The notes under the pieces: model-generated
The model's input: only the letters and a program-made list of their open reading frames with translations
Databases searched by the model: none
Told to the model about the DNA's origin: nothing
Position numbers and translations under genes: made by a program
Assembly: GCA_963714795.1 (NCBI GenBank)
Contig: CAVQPS010000009.1
Location: 1-64,000, forward strand
DNA: 64,000 bases
Reading direction: 5' to 3'
DNA from: DATIXJ01 sp963714795
Lineage (GTDB): Bacteria > Bacteroidota > Ignavibacteria > UBA10030 > SZUA-254
Part shown: in pieces, positions 8,396 to 18,438 of the stretch
How positions within the stretch are numbered: position 1 is the stretch's first letter
Layout: every line of letters begins with the position of its first letter

Positions 8396-10675
8396 ATGAA
8401 GCGAACTCTTTTACCGGTCATCGTCACACTGATAGTATTCTCCATAAACAACCTCCCTGCACAAAATCATCGCGGGTTCGAGAAAGCGCTTGTACAATCG
8501 GAAATGAATCGGTACAAGTCGAATTTGAGAAGAACAACGACGGGAATTACCGCTACGACGACCATCGACGTCAAATATTACAGACTCGATTTAACGATCA
8601 CGACAACGCCGAAATACCTGAAAGGCAGCGTCCTGATGAATGCCGTCAGTAACCAGAATAATCTCAGCACGATATCGATCGATCTCATAAACCAGCTGCA
8701 TATCGATTCCGTGAAAGTCGGCGGCACGACCGTCAGTGCCGTTCAATCTCCGTCATATTTCACAGTGACACTCGATCGTCCGTACAATCAAGGCGAGCTG
8801 ATACGTGTGCAAGTATTTTACCAGGGCATACCGGGAAGCAGCGGATTCGGCAGTTTTGAATTTTCCAATCATTCATCCGTTCCCTGGGTTTGGTCGTTGA
8901 GTGAACCGTATGGAGCAAAAGATTGGTGGCCATGCAACGACGATCCTGCCGACAAGGCGGATTCCATGGATATGTTTGTCACCTGCGACTCGACATTCAA
9001 AGTCGGTTCCAATGGGAAATTAATTTCCGTCAATAACAACGGAGACGGAACACACACCGTGCACTGGCACGAAAGTTATCCGATATCCACCTATCTGGTA
9101 TCGGTTGCCATAACAAATTTTGCCGAATTCTCCAACTGGTTCAAGTACTCTCCTACCGATTCCATGCAGGTATTGAATTATGTTCTTCCCGAACATCTCG
9201 CCAGTGCGCAATCTCAATTACCGAGAGTTATTGATGAACTGAATATTTTTTCGAACTTATTCGGGCTCTATCCGTTCATCAATGAAAAGTACGGACATTC
9301 GGAATTCGGCTGGGACGGCGGTATGGAACATGAAACGATGACGTCGTTAGGCGGTTTCGACGATCGGCTCACGGCTCATGAACTCGCTCACCAGTGGTTC
9401 GGCGACATGATAACGACGCGCACCTGGCCGAATATCTGGCTCAACGAAGGATTTGCAACATACTGTGAACACCTGTACGAAGCGGCAGAATACGGCAACG
9501 CCTCATATTGGTCCGGCATCAACAGCAATATGACAGACGCAAAAAATGCAACACAAAGCGTTTACGTCGTCGACACATCGAGCGTCGGACTTCTGTTTGA
9601 CTATAATAATGTCTATGCAAAAGGATCGATCGTGCTTCACATGCTGCGGCATGTATTGGGCGACAGCACATTCTTCCATGCGATGTACAATTACGCCCAT
9701 GATCCGCGGTACCGTTTCGGTAATGCGACGACTGCAGATTTCCAGGGTGTTTGCGAATCTACATCAGGCAAATCTCTTTCATACTTTTTCAATGAATGGG
9801 TTTACGGCCAGAGCTATCCGCAGTACTCAACAGGCTGGACGGCGGATTCGACCGGCGGTGGATTTGTTGTCACAGTTGCCGTAAATCAATCCACACAAAC
9901 ATCCACCCCGTCATATTTTACCATGCCGATTGATTTCGAATTTTCCGCATCGGGATGGGATACGACAATCACAATATTTAACAATGCCCAAACACAATTC
10001 TTCACCGTTACGCTTCCGCATAAACCGACATCCGTGCAACTCGATTCATCAGGATGGATTTTGAAAAACAATACGCCCATCATCGCGTTTAATCCGGTTC
10101 CTTCCAGTGTAAACATGGGCGCCGTATATCTGTTGGATTCAACAAGCGATACAATCGTGGTCTATAATGCAAATCCGTTGCCGTTAAAAATTTCTTCGGT
10201 GGTTTCCGACAACAGCATGTTCACGGTAACTCCTGATAGCGCAACCATTCTTGCTGATTCAAAACAAAAATTTATCGTCACATTTCATTCGATAACCGCA
10301 GGCTTTCAGAACGCACATCTTTATTTTTACCACAATGCATCCGGTTCTCCCGGCATTGTTAATGTTTCTGCAATCGGTTCGATTATACCGAAAGAATTTG
10401 CGCTCGCACAAAATTATCCAAACCCGTTCAACCCGAGTACGACATTCGCATATGCACTTCCGAAAAGTGGATTTGTCAGATTGCGGATATTTAATTTCCT
10501 TGGACAAGAAATTGCACAACCGGTCAATGAAGAACAAACCGCCGGTTACAAAACAGTCAAATGGGCTCCGTCAAATATTGCTTCGGGAGTGTATCTCTAC
10601 CGTCTCGATGAAATATCCGCCGATCGTCCGGAAGAAATATTTTCCGGCATGAAGAAAATGCTTTTGCTGAAGTAG
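8396..10675 (+). CDS. Secreted M1-family zinc aminopeptidase with T9SS sorting domain
   Basis: 759 aa from the ATG at 8396; this start gives a clean signal peptide (MKRTLLPVIVTLIVF, cleavage near LPAQ). The catalytic core has the gluzincin signature H328-E329-L-A-H332 followed 18 residues later by E351 (WLNEGFATY), and the exopeptidase motif appears as GGMEHE rather than GAMEN. The C-terminus is a type A T9SS sorting domain: FALAQNYPNPFNPSTTF, then LGQEIAQ and SGVYLYRL. The enzyme is thus predicted to be exported and attached to or released from the cell surface, where it trims amino-terminal residues from peptides. It is preceded by a terminator and probably has its own promoter. Confidence 0.92.
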   Translation: MKRTLLPVIVTLIVFSINNLPAQNHRGFEKALVQSEMNRYKSNLRRTTTGITATTTIDVKYYRLDLTITTTPKYLKGSVLMNAVSNQNNLSTISIDLINQLHIDSVKVGGTTVSAVQSPSYFTVTLDRPYNQGELIRVQVFYQGIPGSSGFGSFEFSNHSSVPWVWSLSEPYGAKDWWPCNDDPADKADSMDMFVTCDSTFKVGSNGKLISVNNNGDGTHTVHWHESYPISTYLVSVAITNFAEFSNWFKYSPTDSMQVLNYVLPEHLASAQSQLPRVIDELNIFSNLFGLYPFINEKYGHSEFGWDGGMEHETMTSLGGFDDRLTAHELAHQWFGDMITTRTWPNIWLNEGFATYCEHLYEAAEYGNASYWSGINSNMTDAKNATQSVYVVDTSSVGLLFDYNNVYAKGSIVLHMLRHVLGDSTFFHAMYNYAHDPRYRFGNATTADFQGVCESTSGKSLSYFFNEWVYGQSYPQYSTGWTADSTGGGFVVTVAVNQSTQTSTPSYFTMPIDFEFSASGWDTTITIFNNAQTQFFTVTLPHKPTSVQLDSSGWILKNNTPIIAFNPVPSSVNMGAVYLLDSTSDTIVVYNANPLPLKISSVVSDNSMFTVTPDSATILADSKQKFIVTFHSITAGFQNAHLYFYHNASGSPGIVNVSAIGSIIPKEFALAQNYPNPFNPSTTFAYALPKSGFVRLRIFNFLGQEIAQPVNEEQTAGYKTVKWAPSNIASGVYLYRLDEISADRPEEIFSGMKKMLLLK

Positions 10676-10781
10676 CACGGTAATTTTACAATATCCCGAT
10701 CCATTCTTGCTTTTTTCATGAAATTTCATCTTCTTGAAGGATACGATTATCATTTAGCGTGAAGGAATACTCCGCGAACTC

Positions 10782-12948
10782 ATGACTTTTTTAAATCCTC
10801 TTGTTCTCTTTGGGCTGATTGCCGCGGCAGTCCCCGTGCTTCTCCATCTTCTTAATCTTCGCAAGCTTCGAACAATTGAATTCAGCACGCTGACATTCCT
10901 CAAAGAACTTCAGCAAACGAAAATACGGAAACTGAAACTGCGCCAATTGTTGTTGCTGATCGTCCGCACATTATTGGTCATGTTCATTATTCTTGCCTTT
11001 GCGCGGCCGGCGCTGCGCGGCACCTTTCTCGGCGGGATCGGCACGCAAACACATTCCACCATCGTCATTATTTTCGACGACGGGTTCGCTATGCAGGCAA
11101 GCGACGAGCAGGGAGAACGTCTGAAGCAGGGAAAAACTGCGGCAGAACAAATTCTGGATATTGTCAAAAACGGCGACGAGTTATATCTGCTGAAATTATC
11201 CGATCTTCCCCGCGTGACCGTCAATCCTGCGGCACATGATCCGAACGTCCTTCGTACCGTTCTTCGTGAAACGCAATTCTCCGAAATTCATCATACACTG
11301 CAGGAAGCGTTCACGGCATGTTCGGGGCTGCTCCGGCATTCGGTCAATGTCAACAAAGAAATTTACGTCGTCGGAACACTGCAGAAGACGATGTTCGCTC
11401 TGTTGCAAAACCGGCAGACGGAAGATTCGCTTCTCGATCAGCACGCCAAAATATTTCTTGTTCCGGTTGGTTCGAAAAATATTGAGAACGTTGCCGTCGA
11501 CTCCGTCGATGTGAAAACGGTGATTTTGGAAAAAGATAAACCGGCAACCGTGTATGCATCGTTCAGAAATTTCAGCAACACAACGCTGAATAATTACGTC
11601 GCGAGTATTTATCTCGACGGCGTGAAGGCGGCACAGGGGAATATTTCGGCGGAGCCGTTCGGGTCGGCATCGCTCCATTTCTCCGTCATCCCGAAACGCT
11701 CCGGCTTTTTAAGCGGATATGTTGAATTGGAAACCGATGCAATCGAAACCGACAACCGGCGTTATTTCACGATGTATATCCCCGATCAAATTAACACGAC
11801 CATTGTCGGAACCGACGATGCGGCAAATAAATTTCTTTCGCTTGCGCTTCAGGCAGGAAGCGGCAGCGGCGATCATTCACTGCTTATGCTTCAACAATTT
11901 CCGGAAGAGAAACTTCCGCAAATCGATTTGAACCATGTCGACGTGCTGGTCTGCACCAACATTCGCTCATTGACTTCCAATGACGCCGGGCGAATAAAAT
12001 CGTTTCTTGAAAACGGCGGCGGGCTTATTCTTTTCCCCGGCAACAGCATGGATCTCCGGAATTACAACACATCGTTTCTTCCGTTTCTGGATATACCGCC
12101 GATCGAGGGAATGATATCGGCACAAAGTAATGGCATTTCGTTTCAGAATATCGATCTTGACCATCCGTTATTCGCTACGATCTTCGAGCAGGAACGAACG
12201 ACGAATAAATCGAATCAGCATACGATCGAATCTCCGGCCATCCGGCAAGCGGTTCACCGGCAGGCAGGCAAACGCGGGCAAACGATCATCGCGCATGAGT
12301 AACGGTGATCCGTTCCTCAGCGAACACACACTCGGCAACGGAAAAATATTAGTGTATTCCGTTTCACCGACATTATCATGGTCCGATTTCCCGGTGAAAG
12401 GAATATTCGCGCCGTTGATGTATCGATCGATCATTTATGTCTCACCGAAAGAACATCGCCAGTCGTCATACACGACCGGCATGGAGCCGGTACTGACAAT
12501 CCCGCACACGACCGGAACGGCTGAAAAACAATTTACGATGAAAGCGCCGGATGGCAATGAAGAAATCGTACGGCCGTCGATTGCTTCGGCTCATGGCAGT
12601 GAATTTACTGCAGCACTGACATGCACATCGCCTCTTTTGAAGACATCGGGAATTTACGATATCAAAAACGGCGCAACCACCGTTTCGGAATTTGCCGTCA
12701 ATATCGATCCGCAAGCCTCGGACACGCGTATTGCAAAGAACGACGAGATGGATCCATTCTGGAAACATTTCGGCATCGAATCGGGACGTATCGAACAGAT
12801 AACAAAAGGAGAACAAATTCAATCGACCGTTTTGCAATCTCGGTTCGGAACGGAGCTCTGGCGTTATTGCATCGCGATAGCTCTCCTTCTCGCATTGCTG
12901 GAAATGGCCATTGCCCGCGACAGCCGCAAAGCACTTCAACAAATCTAA
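10782..12948 (+). CDS. BatA-like N-terminal double-TM/vWA-type protein (frameshifted)
   Basis: The first frame (10782-12302) opens with the BatA/TIGR02226-like double transmembrane signature: FLNPLVLFGLIAAAVPVLLH, then LLNLRKLRTIEFSTL, and a second helix LLLLIVRTLLVMFIILAFARP. A weak von Willebrand-like domain (VIIFDDGFAMQAS) and a glutamine-amidotransferase-like region (FLENGGGLILFPG) follow. The frame stops at 12302, but the adjacent frame continues the same fold (MSNGDPFLSEHTLGNGKILV) to a C-terminal helix at 12948. Removing one base within GCGC (12291-12294) joins them into 721 aa. The protein is membrane-bound and its role is unknown; related genes often sit with MoxR/BatABCD systems. 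It heads an operon with hflX and suhB. Confidence 0.75.
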
Positions 12949-12960
12949 CATGATGACACT

Positions 12961-14250
12961 ATGAAATTAAATACTTTTGAAACTGATGAACGTGAAGATG
13001 CAATTGTGGTCGGACTGGTGACACGTGCAACAACGCGTGCGCAGGTCAATGAATATCTTGATGAATTGATTTTACTGACCGATACGGCAGGCGCCGATGT
13101 GAAACATAAATTCACGCAGGAACGCGACCGGATCGATCCGGCAACATTCATCGGCAGCGGCAAGGCAAAGGAAATAGGCGAAATGGTGGTCAACGAAAAG
13201 ATCGATTGTGTGATTTTTGATGACGACCTTTCACCGGTGCAGATTCGAAATCTTGAAAAAGTCATTCCCTGCAAAATTATCGACCGCAGCGCGCTGATCC
13301 TGGATATTTTTGCTTCCCGAGCAAAGTCCAAAGAAGCGATGACGCAAGTCGAACTTGCACAATTGCAATATTCCCTTCCGCGATTGACGCGGCAATGGAC
13401 ACATCTTTCGAAACAATACGGCGGCGTCGGCACCAAAGGTCCCGGCGAAACGCAGATCGAAACGGACCGCCGCGCAATCCGCTCACGGATTTCTTTACTG
13501 AAAGAAAAACTTCAGCGCATCAGCAAGGAACGGGAAGTCCAGCGCAAAGGACGAAAAGAACTGACGCGTGTGGCGATGGTCGGCTATACCAATGCCGGCA
13601 AATCGACATTAATGAGAACATTATCCGGCGCGGATGTATTTATCGAAGACCGGTTATTTGCAACACTCGATACAACCGTCCGCAACGTTACGATCGCGCC
13701 GTCAAAAAGTATTCTGCTGTCGGATACCGTCGGGTTTATACGTAAACTGCCTTCGCATCTCATTGCATCGTTCCGCAGTACACTTGCCGAAACCGCCGAA
13801 GCGGATATTCTGCTTCACGTCATCGACGTGAGCCAGCCGCGGTTCGAAGAACATATTGCCGTTGTCAACGATACACTTGATACACTTCAGGTATCGGGAA
13901 AGCCGATGATTCATGTCTTCAACAAAATCGACAAGCTTGCCGACAGGTCGATTCTGAAAGAACTCACGTTGCAATACGATCATCCTGTATTCATTTCTGC
14001 TGAACGCGGCATCAACATTCCAAGCTTGACTTCCGAAATTGCGGAAATGATGGAACACGATATTTCGGAACAAACGATCACCATTCATCAATCCGATTAC
14101 GGAACGATTGCAAAACTCCATGAGATTGCCGATATCACGAAACAGGAATATGAAGAGAATTCCATACGCGTTCATTTTCGTGTGAGTCAGAAAAACATGG
14201 AACGTTTGCAAAAACTTTTAGGACGGAAAATCATCAAACACAAAGAATAA
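12961..14250 (+). CDS. hflX: GTPase HflX
   Basis: 429 aa, normal length. The N-terminal nucleotide-binding/HflX domain carries GSGKAKEIGE, and the linker has the diagnostic GGVGTKGPGETQIETDRR (about residues 155-172). The G domain shows G1 GYTNAGKST (about 207), G3 DTVGFI (about 255) and G4 NKID (about 321). HflX binds the 50S subunit and splits stalled or hibernating ribosomes in a GTP-dependent manner during heat or antibiotic stress. The gene starts 12 bp after the BatA-like stop and is followed after 2 bp by the suhB-like gene, so the three are co-transcribed. Confidence 0.95.
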   Translation: MKLNTFETDEREDAIVVGLVTRATTRAQVNEYLDELILLTDTAGADVKHKFTQERDRIDPATFIGSGKAKEIGEMVVNEKIDCVIFDDDLSPVQIRNLEKVIPCKIIDRSALILDIFASRAKSKEAMTQVELAQLQYSLPRLTRQWTHLSKQYGGVGTKGPGETQIETDRRAIRSRISLLKEKLQRISKEREVQRKGRKELTRVAMVGYTNAGKSTLMRTLSGADVFIEDRLFATLDTTVRNVTIAPSKSILLSDTVGFIRKLPSHLIASFRSTLAETAEADILLHVIDVSQPRFEEHIAVVNDTLDTLQVSGKPMIHVFNKIDKLADRSILKELTLQYDHPVFISAERGINIPSLTSEIAEMMEHDISEQTITIHQSDYGTIAKLHEIADITKQEYEENSIRVHFRVSQKNMERLQKLLGRKIIKHKE

Positions 14251-14252
14251 TC

Positions 14253-15041
14253 ATGTTAACCACAGCGATCGAAGCAGCCAAAGAAGCGGGAAAATTTCTC
14301 AAACAGAATGTCGGGAAAGTGAAAAACATTCAGCTCAAGGGCGGAGAAGAAAAAAATCTCGTCACGGAAATCGATAAGCGATCGGAAGAGATCATTATCG
14401 ATATCATCAAGAAACATCATCCGGGACACGATATTCTTGCCGAAGAAAGCGGCGCAGGCCGCGGGCAAACATCGGAGTTCCGGTGGATCATCGATCCGCT
14501 CGACGGGACGACAAATTTTACGCACAGCTTCCCCGTTTTCTGCGTTTCCATCGGCGTCGAGCACAAAGGAGAGTTGATTGCAGGAGTAATTTACGATCCG
14601 AATTTCGACGAGCTGTTCACTGCCGAACGCGGCAACGGAGCATTCCTCAACGGCAAACGGATTCATGTCTCGCACACAGACACGCTCAAGCGAAGTTTGC
14701 TCGTCACCGGTTTTCCGTACAACGTCACGGACAATCCGGACAATGCGATAGAACATTTTATTCAATTTTTAATGGAATCACAGGCGGTGCGGCGCATGGG
14801 TTCGGCGGCAATCGATCTTGCGTATGTCGCAGCGGGACGTTATGAAGGATTCTGGGAAGTTGCTCTCAATCCGTGGGACATGGCTGCGGGCGCATTGCTC
14901 GTAACGGAAGCGGGCGGCATGCTCTCCGATTTTTCCGGCAATCCGTTTTCGGTTTACAAGAAACAGGTTCTTGCGACAAACGGATTGGTGCATGAAGAAA
15001 TGAAAAACATTTTACTCGATCCCCTACCGGCAACAAAATAA
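14253..15041 (+). CDS. suhB: Inositol monophosphatase family protein (SuhB-like)
   Basis: 262 aa. The metal-site motifs are all present: EESGA (about residue 68), WIIDPLDGTTNF (about 84-95) and NPWDMAAGALLVTEAGG near residue 208. The enzyme hydrolyses inositol-1-phosphate or related sugar phosphates with Mg2+; SuhB homologues also act in rRNA antitermination. It is the last gene of the BatA-hflX-suhB operon. An inositol-phosphate synthase lies at 59.3-60.6 kb in the same window, so this enzyme could supply free inositol, although it is not linked to that operon. Confidence 0.92.
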   Translation: MLTTAIEAAKEAGKFLKQNVGKVKNIQLKGGEEKNLVTEIDKRSEEIIIDIIKKHHPGHDILAEESGAGRGQTSEFRWIIDPLDGTTNFTHSFPVFCVSIGVEHKGELIAGVIYDPNFDELFTAERGNGAFLNGKRIHVSHTDTLKRSLLVTGFPYNVTDNPDNAIEHFIQFLMESQAVRRMGSAAIDLAYVAAGRYEGFWEVALNPWDMAAGALLVTEAGGMLSDFSGNPFSVYKKQVLATNGLVHEEMKNILLDPLPATK

Positions 15042-15080
15042 AGTTACTTTTCTTTTAACAAACCTCCCTAAAATAATTCT

Positions 15081-15124
15081 AAAAAGAAGATGTTTGCATT
15101 GCTACATCATCTTCTCCTTTTTAG
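15081..15124. terminator. Hairpin after suhB, part of a dispersed repeat
   Basis: GAAGATG (15086-15092) pairs with CATCTTC (15108-15114), flanked by an A-run on the left and T-run on the right, so it could terminate both convergent genes. The segment 15086-15135 aligns with 88-133 (gaagatgtt...gca...acatc...tctcct...gatta), suggesting the terminator is built from the same repeat family. Confidence 0.55.
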
Positions 15125-15261
15125 AAGAAGATTACAGATTGGGTTTACTCTTTTCAATCATACTAATGTGATTATTCAATTTTTACCAATTACACCATCT
15201 AAAAATTAAAAACGAGATTAATCTTTTATTTACGTTTTCAATTACATATCAATATTAAAAT

Positions 15262-15703
15262 TTATCTTCCGGTTGCAAGCTCGAACAGCAATCTTCCCAT
15301 CACTGCTAAAAACGATCCACCGAAGAAAAGCCACATTGCAGCGATCGATAATCGTTCCCGCGTCAATTTTTTATCGATCGTAACTGCCGGATACGTTTTG
15401 ATTGACATATCGCCGGTGATGTTGATGCGGCAGGAAAGGCGGACATTTTTCGGGATGAGCCGAGCGTAAAACGGGGCAAGCCCGACAAGAGCGGTATCTT
15501 CCATCGGCGTGATCGGCGGTGCGCCTTTGCCGTCGACAACTTCGACACGGCACGTGCCGCACAAACCGTTGCCGAGACAATTCAGCAGTTTATCTTTGCC
15601 GACATACGGCGAGATGCCGTTTTTCAGCAAAACTTTTCTGAAGATTGGCGCCTACCGGAGCGTCGATAGTTTTTCCTTCATTGACCAGCGTGATAACAGG
15701 CAT
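15262..15703 (-). CDS. Membrane-anchored 2Fe-2S ferredoxin (frameshifted)
   Basis: Starting at ATG 15703 the sequence MPVITLVNEGKTIDAPVGAN reads in one frame, then an extra A in the run at 15634-15637 shifts it. The second frame (from KVLLKNGISPYVGKD) continues to 15262. Corrected, it is 146 aa. The cluster ligands follow the plant/adrenodoxin-type spacing C-x5-C-x2-C (CLGNGLCGTC) with the fourth Cys in RLSC, and a C-terminal hydrophobic helix (AAMWLFFGGSFLAVMGRLLF) anchors it to the membrane. It would carry electrons to an unidentified partner. If the indel is real, an internal restart would lose the first beta strand. Confidence 0.8.
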
Positions 15704-15797
15704 GCAAGAACTCCAAATTTCTGATGATATAACAGTTTACAGGTGTGAAAAAGATAAAAAAATTTTGGGAATATTCAAACATGGATTCTATTTAAAT

Positions 15798-15826
15798 TTG
15801 ACCTTTGTTTCCGAAGTTAGTACATT
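15798..15826 (+). promoter_or_regulatory. Promoter of the TolB-like propeller gene
   Basis: TTGACC (15798-15803), a 17-bp spacer and TACATT (15821-15826) predict a start about 23 nt before the ATG at 15856. Confidence 0.5.
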
Positions 15827-15855
15827 CTGTCATCAACTCGGGAAATCATTAAGAT

Positions 15856-16920
15856 ATGCATCTTACCAAACGCCTTAAATCAGAATTTATAACCATGATT
15901 TTGGGATTGGCTTTATTCCCACTAAATCACTCAATATCAGGTACGCGTTTACAAAATGAGAATCCGTCTTCTACAGGTCAAATTTATTTTATTTCAAACC
16001 ATGATGGAACTAGTCAATTGTACGTAATGAATGATGATGGCACCGGAACACGTCAATTAACACACGATAAACATACCCCCCTTTCCGGTGGTTCCATTTC
16101 AAAAGACGAAAGCACGTTGATCGTCACGTCGGGCGAAGGTACTCGTGGGGAAAGAAGCCTTTGGTCTTTTTTTAAAATTGATCGTAATTCTGACTCTTTG
16201 AAACTTCTTTTTAAGATGAGGCAATACGGAAGTTTACTTGGTCCCCAGTTATCACCAGATGCAAAAAAAATTGCTTATTCGGTTAAGGCGATCGGCGATA
16301 TCGGACCCTGTTCAGTCATTTATATCATGAACAACGATGGCAGTGATGTAAAGCAGTTGACACAACCTTGTCTGGACATTTATGTTTCGGATTGGTCGAA
16401 TGATGGCTCAAGTCTTCTTGCATACACAACACACAACAATGAGAAAGACTCATCCGCACCATTTGGTGAATATGGTATCATAGCGAATTATGATTTGAAT
16501 GGAAATATTAAGAGAATTTGGGAAGATACAGGATATTCATATGAATATCCAAAGTATTCACATTCTGGAAAATTCATTTCATTCCGTTGTAAGAAAACCC
16601 ACAATCAGGAGACTTATTGGGATGTCTTTGTTCTCGATCTTGACCACGACTCAACTCGGGATTTAATTAAAGATCACAAACTGATATTTGACTTCCATCC
16701 TGAATTCTGGTCTCCTGACGATAAAATGATTCTTTGTGAAGTATATGGTAATTTAGTTTTCGTTGCTGGGAAGAAGAACGTTCAGGAACGGCTCGCTAAG
16801 GTTGATATATCGACAGGTCAGATAATCAACATTACACCAGATTTTGAAAATGATAATGTTTATTGCCGACCGATAGCTTGGGTCAGCAATTCACGATCAA
16901 TAAAAATTAAAGGAAAATAA
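15856..16920 (+). CDS. TolB-like/PD40 beta-propeller protein
   Basis: 354 aa. Repeated propeller blades of the PD40 (WD40-like) type are visible: IYFISNHDGTSQLYVMNDDG, LSPDAKKIAYSV, VIYIMNNDGSDVKQLT and WSPDDKMILCEV. The N-terminus is a probable signal peptide, more convincing from the internal Met at about residue 14 (MILGLALFPLNHSISG). Such proteins are periplasmic or surface binding scaffolds; no enzymatic residues are evident. Base composition is more AT-rich than its neighbours. It ends 3 bp before the stop of the convergent thymidine phosphorylase gene, with no room for a terminator between them. Confidence 0.75.
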   Translation: MHLTKRLKSEFITMILGLALFPLNHSISGTRLQNENPSSTGQIYFISNHDGTSQLYVMNDDGTGTRQLTHDKHTPLSGGSISKDESTLIVTSGEGTRGERSLWSFFKIDRNSDSLKLLFKMRQYGSLLGPQLSPDAKKIAYSVKAIGDIGPCSVIYIMNNDGSDVKQLTQPCLDIYVSDWSNDGSSLLAYTTHNNEKDSSAPFGEYGIIANYDLNGNIKRIWEDTGYSYEYPKYSHSGKFISFRCKKTHNQETYWDVFVLDLDHDSTRDLIKDHKLIFDFHPEFWSPDDKMILCEVYGNLVFVAGKKNVQERLAKVDISTGQIINITPDFENDNVYCRPIAWVSNSRSIKIKGK

Positions 16921-16923
16921 TAT

Positions 16924-18264
16924 TCAAACTGATTTCCATGGATGCACGCCCTGCTCATCGATCATCGCTTTGATGAGTGGGGTTTGCTTGACAGGTGTTT
17001 CAGAAATAGTAAAAGCTTTTTCCACACGACGAAGAACTTCATGCAATTTCATTTCATCATCGGCATAAAGTGTTGCAAGACTAATTCCCTTTTCAACACG
17101 ATCACCGATTTTTTTATGAAGAAGAATTCCCGCTTTCGGATCGATCGGATCGCTGATCGTCATCCGTCCGGCGCCGAGCAGAATTCCGGCAAACCCGATC
17201 TCCTTCGCATCGAGCGCATTCACATACCCAACTGATGAACTTTTCACATCACACTGAAATTTACTCTTGGAATATTTCCCGGGATCTTCGAGATACGAGA
17301 TATCACCGTGCTGGCGTTTCACCATGGCAAGAAATTTTTTCCATGCCGCGCCCGAGCGAATTTTTTCCCGGCATTGCTGCATGCCCTCTTCTATCGTTTT
17401 GGCTTTTCCGCCTAGCATCACCATGGCGCCGCCGAGAACGTACGTCACTTCCATCAGATCGGGAACATTTTTTCCCTGCATGCATTCGATACATTCCACC
17501 ACTTCCAGCCAGTTCCCGACGGCAAAGCCGAGCGGCTGGTTCATATCGGTCAGGAATCCGACCGTCCGTTTGCCGAACTTTTTCCCCACCGCAATCAGCA
17601 TGTGCGCCAGCCCGATCGCTTTCTCATCCGATTGCATGAACGCTCCGCGCCCCGTCTTCACATCGAGCACAAGCGCATCGATGCCTTCCGCAAGTTTTTT
17701 GCTCATGATGCTTCCGGCAATCAGCGGAATGCTTTCTACCGTGCCGGTCACGTCACGCAACGCGTACATCCGTTTGTCCGCCGGCGCAATGTCCTTCGTC
17801 TGCCCGATCATCACAACGCCGGTTTCTTTGATGACGGATTTGTATTCTTCGAGCGAAAGATCGGTTCGGAAACCGGGAATCGATTCAAGCTTGTCGAGCG
17901 TGCCGCCGGTGTGTCCGAGTCCGCGGCCGGAAATCATCGGCACCGGAACGCCGCATGCCGCAACCATCGGCGCAAGAATCAGAGAAACTTTATCGCCGAC
18001 GCCGCCGGTGGAATGCTTGTCGACTTTCATTCCGGGAACGGATGAGAGATCGACAACGATGCCGGAGTGCAGCATGATGTCGGTGAAGGTCGCGGTTTCA
18101 TCGAACGACATCGATTGGAAATAAATTGCCATCAGCAAAGCGGACATCTGGTATTCCGCCACGTTGCCGTCGAGATAGCCGCGGATGAAAAACTCCATTT
18201 CTTCGCGCGTCAGCGTTCCGCCGTTGCGTTTTTTTTGTATGATTTCGACAGGATTGAATGTCAT
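16924..18264 (-). CDS. deoA: Thymidine/pyrimidine-nucleoside phosphorylase
   Basis: 446 aa. The phosphate- and substrate-binding signature KHSTGGVGDKVSLILAPMVA and the SGRGLGHTGGTLDKLESIPG loop are intact (about residues 82-130), with the alpha-helical domain before and the pyrimidine-nucleoside phosphorylase C-terminal domain after. It cleaves thymidine (or uridine) with phosphate to the base and deoxyribose-1-phosphate in salvage. The sequence is closer to the DeoA wording (MVAACG) than to Pdp, but specificity cannot be settled by eye. It is the last gene of the eight-gene murI operon, directly after the zinc-ribbon gene. Confidence 0.93.
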   Translation of the reverse strand: MTFNPVEIIQKKRNGGTLTREEMEFFIRGYLDGNVAEYQMSALLMAIYFQSMSFDETATFTDIMLHSGIVVDLSSVPGMKVDKHSTGGVGDKVSLILAPMVAACGVPVPMISGRGLGHTGGTLDKLESIPGFRTDLSLEEYKSVIKETGVVMIGQTKDIAPADKRMYALRDVTGTVESIPLIAGSIMSKKLAEGIDALVLDVKTGRGAFMQSDEKAIGLAHMLIAVGKKFGKRTVGFLTDMNQPLGFAVGNWLEVVECIECMQGKNVPDLMEVTYVLGGAMVMLGGKAKTIEEGMQQCREKIRSGAAWKKFLAMVKRQHGDISYLEDPGKYSKSKFQCDVKSSSVGYVNALDAKEIGFAGILLGAGRMTISDPIDPKAGILLHKKIGDRVEKGISLATLYADDEMKLHEVLRRVEKAFTISETPVKQTPLIKAMIDEQGVHPWKSV

Positions 18265-18438
18265 TCAGATTTCCACTTTCACGACAAATCGTTTCTTGCA
18301 CCGGTTGCATTGCAGTTCGACGGTCGCCCAGTTGTTCCGTTCATAATAGGAAATTTCCGCAAGTTCACCGTCGCATTCCGAATCGATACAATGTTTGAGA
18401 TCGAGCCGGTAATTTCTTTTGGGAGATGATTCCGTCAC
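18265..18438 (-). CDS. Small zinc-ribbon protein, translationally coupled
   Basis: 57 aa if translation starts at GTG 18438, which overlaps the TGA of the NUDIX gene (GTGA) and has GGAGAAGG about 10 bp upstream; a longer in-frame ATG at 18486 would overlap NUDIX by 52 bp. Two cysteine pairs, C-x4-C (CIDSEC) and C-x2-C (CNRC), separated by a beta-rich stretch (YYERNNWATVELQ), suggest a rubredoxin- or zinc-ribbon-like knuckle. Function unknown. The tight coupling implies a fixed ratio with its operon neighbours. Confidence 0.65.
   Translation of the reverse strand: MTESSPKRNYRLDLKHCIDSECDGELAEISYYERNNWATVELQCNRCKKRFVVKVEI

Noticed and set aside
17267..18124. 285-codon open frame antisense to thymidine phosphorylase
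   Set aside because: The minus-strand gene has intact catalytic signatures; the antisense reading is Ser/Pro/Ile-rich with no motif.
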